Shown here one piece after another: positions 56,547 through 61,458 of a DNA stretch of 61,458 nucleotides; position 1 is the stretch's first letter; each line of letters opens with the position of its first letter. The notes below the pieces were generated by a model, which was given only the letters and a program-made list of their open reading frames with translations, searched no databases and was not told the DNA's origin. The stretch comes from Thermus sp. LT1-2-5 (GTDB lineage: Bacteria; Deinococcota; Deinococci; Deinococcales; Thermaceae): NCBI RefSeq assembly GCF_040363165.1, contig NZ_BSRG01000010.1:1-61458 (forward strand), given 5' to 3'. Made by a program: the position numbers and the translations under genes.

Positions 56547-57614
56547 ATGCTCACGGCAGAGAGGACCAAGGTAGAGGCCTCGAGGCTCAAGGAGGCGCTG
56601 AAGCGCTTGACCCCTCCCCGGTACGGCCCGGACTACGTGAGCTTTGACGGGGCGAGGGTGTGGTCCACGGGCCCCGGCGGGGTGGAGGTGGAGGCCCGGG
56701 TGGGGGAGGGAAGCTTCCCCCCCGTGGCCCTCCCCCGCAGGCCCCTCCTGGGGCTCCTGGAGGAGGTGGAGGGGGAGGTGGAGGTGGCCCTCCTGGAGGG
56801 GCGGCTCCTGGTGCGGGGAGGCCCCCTCCGGGCGGAGCTCCACACCGCTCCTCCCTTCTCCCTGGCCGTCCTGGAGGAGGAGGGGGAGGAGGTTTTCCGA
56901 GCTGGGGAAGACTTCCTGAAGGCCCTGAGGAGCGCCCTCGCCCTGGGCAGGCGCCTCACCAGCCACCAGGGCAAGGTCCTGGTGGAGGTGGAGGAGCCCC
57001 GGGTGCGGGTGGCGGCCACGGACGGGTACCGCCTGCACCTCTACACTGTGAGGGCCGAGGTCTTCCGGGAAGGGGCCTACCCCCTCCCGGCGCAGGCGGA
57101 GGAGGCCCTGAAGGGCCTGGAGGGGGAGGTGTCCTTCCGCCTGGCCTGGGACGGGAGGGCCCTGGTGGCCGTGGCCCGGGACGGGCGGGCGGGCCTGCCC
57201 CTCGCGGACGGAGGCTTTCCTCCCTACCGGGGCGTCCTTCCCCAGGTGCCCCCCGTGGGCCGGATCGGGGCGGAAAGGAAGAACCTCCTCGAGGCGCTGA
57301 AGCGGGCCCTGGTGGTGGCCGCCCCCCAGAACCACCCCGTGCGCCTCCAGGCGGGCGGGGGCGAGGTGCGGGTGCAGGCCCTGGACGAGGCGTGGGCCCC
57401 CGTCTCCGAGGAGGTCCTGCCCGGGGAAGGGGACGGCGAGGTGACGGTGAACGGGCGCTTCCTGAAGGAGGCCCTGGAGGAGGTGGAGGGGGCTGAGGCC
57501 GACCTCGCCCTCTACCCCGGCCCCAGGGCGCCCCTGGTGGAGGTGAGGGATGGGCGCTTCTACGCCCTCATCGCCGGACTCCTGCCTCCCCAAAACACCG
57601 GAGGCCAGGGCTAA
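56547..57614 (+). CDS. Beta sliding clamp paralogue 2
   Basis: 355 residues. The clamp pattern matches copy 1: VRVAATDGYRLHLYTVRAE, LPLADGGFPPYRGVLPQVPP, VTVNGRFLKEALEEV and FYALIAGLLP. The N-domain is shorter. Identity with copy 1 is moderate (high around the last domain), so the duplication is old. Both copies could not easily be housekeeping DnaN, which must exist elsewhere; they may be specific for plasmid replication. Confidence 0.85.
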   Translation: MLTAERTKVEASRLKEALKRLTPPRYGPDYVSFDGARVWSTGPGGVEVEARVGEGSFPPVALPRRPLLGLLEEVEGEVEVALLEGRLLVRGGPLRAELHTAPPFSLAVLEEEGEEVFRAGEDFLKALRSALALGRRLTSHQGKVLVEVEEPRVRVAATDGYRLHLYTVRAEVFREGAYPLPAQAEEALKGLEGEVSFRLAWDGRALVAVARDGRAGLPLADGGFPPYRGVLPQVPPVGRIGAERKNLLEALKRALVVAAPQNHPVRLQAGGGEVRVQALDEAWAPVSEEVLPGEGDGEVTVNGRFLKEALEEVEGAEADLALYPGPRAPLVEVRDGRFYALIAGLLPPQNTGGQG

Positions 57615-57870
57615 CCGGGCGGTCCGGGGGCTCCTGGAGGAGGCCGCCTTCGGCCTTCCCTTCCTGGGGAGCCGCCTCCTCCAGGAGCTCCTCTCGGGCA
57701 GAGAGGGGAGGAAGGCGGAGGCGCTCGTCCTCGCCCGGCTACGAAAGGACCCCTACCTCGCCACGACCGTCCTCCCCCTCCCCCTTCCCCCCGGGTGGAG
57801 GGAGGCGGCGGAGGAGGGGGCGAGGGGGGACCCGAGGGTGCCCCTCTTCCCGGAGCTTCTGGCGGCGTGA
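57550..57870 (+). CDS. Clamp-overlapping small protein, copy 2
   Basis: 106 residues. Starts 65 nt inside the clamp gene in another frame. LLEEAAFGLPFLGSRLLQEL, SGREGRKAEALVLARLRKD and RGDPRVPLFPELLAA match the copy at 44843. The LPKTPE(A/G)RA stretch is encoded in the overlap of both pairs, so the dual-frame arrangement is conserved. Confidence 0.8.
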   Translation: MGASTPSSPDSCLPKTPEARANRAVRGLLEEAAFGLPFLGSRLLQELLSGREGRKAEALVLARLRKDPYLATTVLPLPLPPGWREAAEEGARGDPRVPLFPELLAA

Positions 57871-57876
57871 GGGCTT

Positions 57877-57896
57877 GGGGGGGCTAAAGCCCCCCC
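57877..57896 (+). promoter_or_regulatory. Start-associated hairpin
   Basis: GGGGGGGC-TAAA-GCCCCCCC, 23 nt before ATG 57920; CGGGAGGTGAAGG lies between. Confidence 0.8.
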
Positions 57897-57919
57897 CGGG
57901 AAGGGGCGGGAGGTGAAGG

Positions 57920-58249
57920 ATGCTCAGACTTGAGAACGAAGTGAGGCAGGTGTTTGAGGCGTATCGGAAGGCCCTGGAGCAGGCCCTCGAGGCCACCCTG
58001 GAGCGGACCAGGGCGAAGGAGGCCCTGGAGACCCGCATCGCCCAAGGCCTCCTCTCCGGGGAGGTGCAGGGCAAGAACGCTGAGGAAAGGGAGGCCAAGG
58101 CCCGCACCCTCTACGCCGACCTCTACCGGGCCCTGGCCGAGGCGGAGGAGCGGTACCAAAGGGCCAAGACCGCCCTGGAAGTGGCCCGGACCTACACCGA
58201 AGAGGTGAGCCTCCTGGTGCGCCTGGCCTCGGAGGGGATGGGGGCGTGA
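57920..58249 (+). CDS. Small coiled-coil protein, copy 2
   Basis: 109 residues, paralogue of the protein at 42751 (TRAKEALE, LLSGEVQGKNAEEREAKAR, EEVSLLVRLASEG). Helical, heptad-like. In this module it directly follows the clamp pair. ATGA-type overlap with the next gene. Confidence 0.75.
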   Translation: MLRLENEVRQVFEAYRKALEQALEATLERTRAKEALETRIAQGLLSGEVQGKNAEEREAKARTLYADLYRALAEAEERYQRAKTALEVARTYTEEVSLLVRLASEGMGA

Positions 58250-58461
58250 GCCGGGCCCTGACCCTCGCCTTGGTCCAGCTGGAGGTGGAGCTCCTCGCCG
58301 CCCTCCGGGCCCTGGAGGAGAGGGACGAAAAGGCGGTGGAGGCCTTCCTGGTGGCCGCCCACATCTCCCTCCTGGAGCTCAAGGACACCCTCCTCATCAA
58401 GGGGCTTCTGGTGGAGGAAGAGGATGGCCCCAAGGGAGCTCTTCCCGTGGATGGGGCTTAG
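58246..58461 (+). CDS. Small helical protein (71 aa)
   Basis: GTG 58246. ALTLALVQLEVELLAALRAL and VEAFLVAAHISLLELKDTLL are amphipathic helices. It overlaps both neighbours. No family recognised. Confidence 0.6.
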   Translation: MSRALTLALVQLEVELLAALRALEERDEKAVEAFLVAAHISLLELKDTLLIKGLLVEEEDGPKGALPVDGA

Positions 58462-59074
58462 GGAGCGGGTCCTCCTCGTCCTCTACTACGAGGGGCCGAA
58501 GGACCTGAAGGCCCTGGCCCTCGAGCTCGCCGAGCGGCCCCGGACCCTCCGCTACCTTTTGGAGCGGGTCATCCCCGCCCTGGAGAGGGAGGGGGCCCTG
58601 GTGGTGGAGGACGGGGTGGCCCGGCTCAGCCTGGAGAAGGCCCCGACCGCCGGGCGCCAGGCCCCCGCCGAGGCTTCCGTCCCCGAGGTCCCCAAGGCCA
58701 AGAGGAGCAAAAAGAGGGAACCGAGCCCCGTCCAGGCCCTGGCGGAGGCCAACCCCCACGTGCGGGGGCTCCTCCTCCAGGTGGGGAAGCGCCTTCCCAA
58801 GGAGGCCCAGCCCCTGGCCGCCTCCCACCCCGGGGTGCTCCTCCGGGCGGCGGAGGCGGCCCTGGCCTACCCCGAGGGGCGGCGGGCCAGCGCCCTCATC
58901 CTCTGGCTCCCCGAGGTCAGGGCCTGGGCCAAGACCCTCGGGGCGGAGGCGGTGGAGGAGGCCCTACGGGAGGCGGCCAAGCACGCCCGGGAGCCCTTCC
59001 CCTACGCCAGGAAGCTCCTCGCCAAAGCCAGACCCTCACCGGACGAGGAACGGGGAGAGGTCCTGCTCTTCTAG
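58424..59074 (+). CDS. Winged-helix replication protein candidate
   Basis: 216 residues. Residues about 10-70 look like a winged helix (RERVLLVLYYEGPKDLKALA, TLRYLLERVIPALEREGALV); a basic linker (KAKRSKKREPS) and a C-terminal helical domain follow. A wHTH protein immediately before a DnaC-like loader and iterons is the layout of phage/plasmid DnaD/O-type initiators. I infer that it binds the 12-bp repeats that start 10 nt after its stop. Confidence 0.6.
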   Translation: MAPRELFPWMGLRERVLLVLYYEGPKDLKALALELAERPRTLRYLLERVIPALEREGALVVEDGVARLSLEKAPTAGRQAPAEASVPEVPKAKRSKKREPSPVQALAEANPHVRGLLLQVGKRLPKEAQPLAASHPGVLLRAAEAALAYPEGRRASALILWLPEVRAWAKTLGAEAVEEALREAAKHAREPFPYARKLLAKARPSPDEERGEVLLF

Positions 59075-59084
59075 AAGCTTTGCA

Positions 59085-59132
59085 GGCACAAGTGGTGGCA
59101 CAACCGGTGGCACAACTGGTGGCACAAGTGTG
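59085..59132. repeat. Four tandem 12-bp iterons (candidate origin)
   Basis: GGCACAAGTGGT, GGCACAACCGGT, GGCACAACTGGT and GGCACAAGTGTG follow each other without gaps. CTTCTAGA...AGCTTT-type sequences flank the array on both sides (59069 and 59141). Located between the initiator-like and helicase-loader genes. Confidence 0.8.
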
Positions 59133-59178
59133 TCAAGGGGGCTTCTAGACGAGCTTTTTAGCGAGAGGGGGTGACGGA

Positions 59179-59922
59179 GTGGACCGGAGCAAGCTGGAAG
59201 AAATCCTTAGGGCCCTGAAGGCGCGGGGGGTGGAGCACGACCCGGGGCTTCCCCCTTGCCCTCTGTGCGGGGCGCCCGCCCTCCGGGGGTACGATTTCCG
59301 GGCCCCGCACCGCATCGAGCACAATTGCGAGTGCGCCTACCGGGAGCCGGAGCGGTACATGGCGGAGGTGGGGAGGGTCTGGCGGCGGTGGCATTGGAGC
59401 CGGGTGTACCGGGAAGGCCTTCCCCCCGCCTACCGGGGCTACCTGGAGAGGCCCTGGGAGGGGAGGCAGAAGGAGGTGGTGGAGGTTTTGCGGAGCTGGC
59501 AGGAGGAGGGAGGGGTGGTCTACCTCTACGGCCCCCCAGGGACGGGGAAGACGCACCTGGCGGTGCGGGCGGCCTGGGGCAAGGCCCAGGAGGGGAGGCG
59601 GGCCCTCTTCCTCTCCGAGTGGGAGTTCTACGAGCGGGCCCGCCTCGAGGCCCAGGACCCCGAGGCCCCGAGGCTTCTGGACCAGGTGGACGTCCTGGTC
59701 CTGGACGACCTGGGCAAGGCCCGGCTCACCCCCTTCGCCGCCGAGGTCCTCTTCGGCCTGGTGGAGGCGGCCCACCGGAAAAGCCTGGACCTTCTCCTCA
59801 CCTCCAACTACCCCCCCGAGGAGGCGGCGAGGCGGCTTGGGGAGAACGCCGAAGCCCTCCTCTCCCGGGTGAACCGGAGCGTGGAGGTGCGGGGGCCGGA
59901 CCGGAGGCGGAGGGCGGGCTAG
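59179..59922 (+). CDS. DnaC-like AAA helicase loader
   Basis: 247 residues (GTG 59179; GAGAGGGGGTGACG ahead). An N-terminal zinc ribbon (CPLCGAPAL...CECAY, residues about 25-55) precedes the AAA domain: Walker A VYLYGPPGTGKTHLAVRAAW, Walker B DVLVLDDLG, LLLTSNYPPEE (sensor 1) and LLSRVNRSVEV. Loads a replicative helicase onto DNA, probably the host DnaB, at the adjacent repeats. Confidence 0.92.
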   Translation: MDRSKLEEILRALKARGVEHDPGLPPCPLCGAPALRGYDFRAPHRIEHNCECAYREPERYMAEVGRVWRRWHWSRVYREGLPPAYRGYLERPWEGRQKEVVEVLRSWQEEGGVVYLYGPPGTGKTHLAVRAAWGKAQEGRRALFLSEWEFYERARLEAQDPEAPRLLDQVDVLVLDDLGKARLTPFAAEVLFGLVEAAHRKSLDLLLTSNYPPEEAARRLGENAEALLSRVNRSVEVRGPDRRRRAG

Positions 59923-59940
59923 GGGAGGGCGCCGAAGCCG

Positions 59941-59964
59941 TGCGCGAAAGTTTTCTTTCGCGCA
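59941..59964. terminator. Perfect hairpin TGCGCGAAAG-TTTT-CTTTCGCGCA
   Basis: Ten-bp perfect arms with a TTTT loop, 19 nt after the helicase-loader gene. AAATAGG follows, so it is either a weak terminator or a protein-binding palindrome. Confidence 0.6.
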
Positions 59965-60014
59965 AATAGGAAGGGAGAAGGCCTCAAAAGCGCCCTCCCC
60001 AAGCCCTCTCAGGG

Positions 60015-60039
60015 CCCGGGGGCCTAGCGGCCCCACGGG
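60015..60039 (+). promoter_or_regulatory. Start-associated hairpin
   Basis: Same 25 nt as at 11154 (GGGGCC-TAGC-GGCCCC with outer CCCG/CGGG), 23 nt before ATG 60063; TAGGAGGCAAGG lies between. Confidence 0.8.
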
Positions 60040-60062
60040 AGGGGGTAGGAGGCAAGGAAAGC

Positions 60063-60260
60063 ATGAAAGCGGTGCTTATCATCTTAAAAAACGGCAAGCT
60101 CGTGCGGCGGGAGCGGCGCTTCCCCGACTGGAAGGCCTACGAAGCCTTCCTCGAGGCCCTGTCCCGGGGGCGGTGGGCGAGGGTCTACCGCTCGGGGGCC
60201 TACCTCGAGGCCAGGCGGCAGGGCCTCTACCTGGAGGTCTTGGGGAGGGAGGAAGGATGA
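60063..60260 (+). CDS. Small hypothetical protein (65 aa)
   Basis: KAVLIILKNGKLVRRERRFP then AYEAFLEALSRGRWARVYRS. Basic alpha/beta protein. It overlaps the next gene by 4 nt. Unrecognised. Confidence 0.65.
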   Translation: MKAVLIILKNGKLVRRERRFPDWKAYEAFLEALSRGRWARVYRSGAYLEARRQGLYLEVLGREEG

Positions 60261-60481
60261 GGCGGGTGGTCATCCGCTTCGCGGACGGCACCACCACGAG
60301 CTTCGACCTCGTGGAGGAACGCCTGGAGCGGGACCTCCGGCACCACCTGGGCTTCTTCCCCGGCAAGAGGGTGGCCCGGGTAGAGGAGCAGATCTACGAC
60401 CCCACCCACCCTCGGAGGTTCCGGTACGAGCGGCGGGAGGACCTCGAGGCCCTCTGTCTTAGCTACACGAAGGAAAGATAG
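60257..60481 (+). CDS. Small hypothetical protein (74 aa)
   Basis: RRVVIRFADGTTTSFDLVEE, then GFFPGKRVARVEEQIYDPTH. Its 3' end contains a single copy of the GTCTTAGCTACACG motif (60456-60469). Unrecognised. Confidence 0.65.
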   Translation: MRRVVIRFADGTTTSFDLVEERLERDLRHHLGFFPGKRVARVEEQIYDPTHPRRFRYERREDLEALCLSYTKER

Positions 60482-60483
60482 GT

Positions 60484-60702
60484 ATGGAGTTCGCGCGAGT
60501 CCTCAAGCAGGCAGAAGAGCGGCTACGCTTCTTGGGCGAGCCCCACTACTCCGGCCTCTCCGACCGTCCCTGGCCCATGGTGCCCTGGGAGGGGCGGATG
60601 GTGCGGCTCGCCCGGGAGATGCGGACGGACGGCTGGAGCGTGTGGTACGAGGTCCTGGGCCGGGAGGGGGTGGTTCTCTACGCCCTCGAGGCCCGCGTGT
60701 AA
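60484..60702 (+). CDS. Small hypothetical protein (72 aa)
   Basis: FARVLKQAEERLRFLGEPHY and REMRTDGWSVWYEVLGREGV. Starts 2 nt after the previous stop. Alpha/beta; unrecognised. Confidence 0.6.
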   Translation: MEFARVLKQAEERLRFLGEPHYSGLSDRPWPMVPWEGRMVRLAREMRTDGWSVWYEVLGREGVVLYALEARV

Positions 60703-60737
60703 GGCGGTGAAAGGCCCTTCGGGGCATAGTGGGAGGT

Positions 60738-61196
60738 ATGGATGCGAAAGGAATCCTGAAGACGGCGCGCTTGGCTTGGCTTCTCGCCCTCCTCCCCCTC
60801 CTCGCCGCCTGTGGGGAGCTCCCCGGGGCGGGGACGGAGGGGGAGTACCAGCTCTTGAACGCCGAGGAGCTCAGGATGCGGATCACCGCCTGGAACGGGA
60901 CGCCCTTCCAGGGCACCCTCAGGGTGCTCACCCGGGAGGCGCCCGTGGTGGACGGGCGGGTCTACCTGCCCCTCAAGGGCCTCGTCCCCACCCCCGACCC
61001 CTACCTGGACGCCGACCCCTGGTGCACAGGCACCCAGGTCCAGGTGGCCTGGTGGAACGGGCTAAACGAAGTCAGGGGTGGGCTCTTCTACCCGGACGGC
61101 CTCGGTCAGCGAAGCTACCTTACGGCCCGCCTGGTCCTCCTCCCCCGGGCCCTCCCCTACCCCAAAGATCCGCCAATCCCCTTGGGGCAGGGGTAG
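60738..61196 (+). CDS. Small lipoprotein
   Basis: 152 residues from ATG 60738 (GGGAGGT just ahead). Lipobox LLPLLAAC after a basic N-terminus (KGILKTARLAWLLALLPLL). The mature part is beta-rich with two further Cys (WCTGTQVQVAWWNGLNEVRG). It resembles no enzyme I recognise. Last gene of the right module; the following 120 bp show no gene. Confidence 0.75.
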   Translation: MDAKGILKTARLAWLLALLPLLAACGELPGAGTEGEYQLLNAEELRMRITAWNGTPFQGTLRVLTREAPVVDGRVYLPLKGLVPTPDPYLDADPWCTGTQVQVAWWNGLNEVRGGLFYPDGLGQRSYLTARLVLLPRALPYPKDPPIPLGQG

Positions 61197-61316
61197 CGGT
61201 ACTAGGCCACAAGCTGCAGAAGCGATACAGGATACAGAAAGAAGGGGGCAAGGAAGTGAGCCGTTGATTAAAGTGGCCGTTACTTGAGAGGCTATCCGCC
61301 AGAGTGCTCGGTCGTG

Positions 61317-61458
61317 TCAAGATTTATGTGTAAGCGTCTGTGTACGGGGGGCATACCGCTCCTGAAGCATCTTCTCCAGCACCTCCTTCACCTCCGAGAA
61401 CCCCTTTAGTTTCCGTTCTGCCCACCTCCCTTCCTGCCTCTCCGACTCCAGGTAAAGA
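61317..61458 (-). pseudogene. IS256-family transposase, C-terminal end (partial)
   Basis: Minus strand reads ...ERKLKGFSEVKEVLEKMLQE then RYAPRTQTLTHKS and stops at 61317. WxxRxLxGFxxxxxxLexMfxxRY is the Mutator transposase C-terminus. The gene runs off the window, so it may be complete. The GTGTCAAGATTTATGTGTAA stretch around the stop resembles the end of such elements. Same family as the fragment at 5775. Confidence 0.65.

Noticed and set aside
11154-60039. Start-associated hairpins as intrinsic terminators
   Set aside because: None is followed by a T-tract, each is followed within 7-25 nt by a start codon, and the genes are closely packed in one direction.
1-61458. High frequency of CTCGAGG sites as a motif array
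   Set aside because: CTCGAG enrichment is general in Thermus coding DNA (codon-pair usage) and is spread evenly over genes here.
1-61458. tRNA or rRNA genes
   Set aside because: No cloverleaf-like or rRNA-like segment was recognised by reading both strands; a tRNAscan/Infernal run would be needed for certainty.

Overview
The window is very GC-rich DNA with strong G/C third-position bias, CTCGAGG-rich codon pairs, many ATGA/GTGA gene overlaps and several short-leader or leaderless promoters. Together with a decayed reverse gyrase, a GH1 beta-glycosidase with Thermus-type residue numbering (E164, E338), DdrA/Rad52-like and VapBC/DUF433-type genes, this points to a Thermus species. The mix of conjugation genes, toxin-antitoxin pairs, IS relics and plasmid-type replication genes suggests a large plasmid or an integrated conjugative element rather than core chromosome.

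Layout. (1) 1-9.3 kb is a degraded sugar-use and relic zone. It holds a GH1 glycosidase with a foreign C-terminus, an N-truncated sugar ABC permease, VapBC, a neopullulanase broken by one in-frame TAG, cas4-cas1 remnants, a frameshifted and truncated reverse gyrase, and fragments of at least three IS families. (2) 9.3-12.1 kb has a DUF5615/DUF433 pair, a LexA-like repressor with its own palindromic operator, and a TOPRIM primase. (3) 12.1-28.8 kb is a type IV secretion locus: VirB9-, VirB10-, VirB2-, VirB3-, VirB4-, VirB5- and VirB6-like proteins, a VirD4-like coupling protein, a lytic transglycosylase, and a SpoIIIAA/Ycf45-type ATPase where VirB11 would be expected. No relaxase was recognised. 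(4) 28.8-36 kb carries Doc and HicB-like genes and a long operon of envelope proteins (SLH/coiled-coil/beta-barrel protein, lipoprotein, membrane proteins, a J-domain-like coiled coil). (5) 36-39.2 kb holds three small transcription units with near-identical terminators, one encoding a sigma-70-like protein, followed by an array with a 33-bp period. (6) 39.4-45.8 kb and 54.6-61.2 kb are two related modules of tiny, tightly packed genes: two single-OB SSBs, two beta-clamp paralogues each overlapped by the same partner gene, a Rad52/DdrA-like annealing protein, a SWIM protein, a winged-helix protein and a DnaC-like helicase loader flanking 12-bp iterons. (7) Between the modules lie class I ribonucleotide reductase genes behind a cobalamin riboswitch, and a radical-SAM/SPASM peptide-modification locus with an ABC exporter and a SARP/BTAD regulator.

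The most unusual signal is a recurrent element in modules 2 and 6. At least 17 genes are preceded by a GC-rich hairpin (typically GGGGCC-TAGC-GGCCCC) ending about 12-26 nt before the start codon, usually with a GGAGGT-like ribosome binding site between. The hairpins lack a T-tract, so they do not look like terminators, and they mark almost exclusively the replication/recombination genes. The radical-SAM locus, with an untracked 33-residue Cys-containing ORF behind a strong ribosome binding site, is the best candidate for an undescribed peptide-natural-product system.
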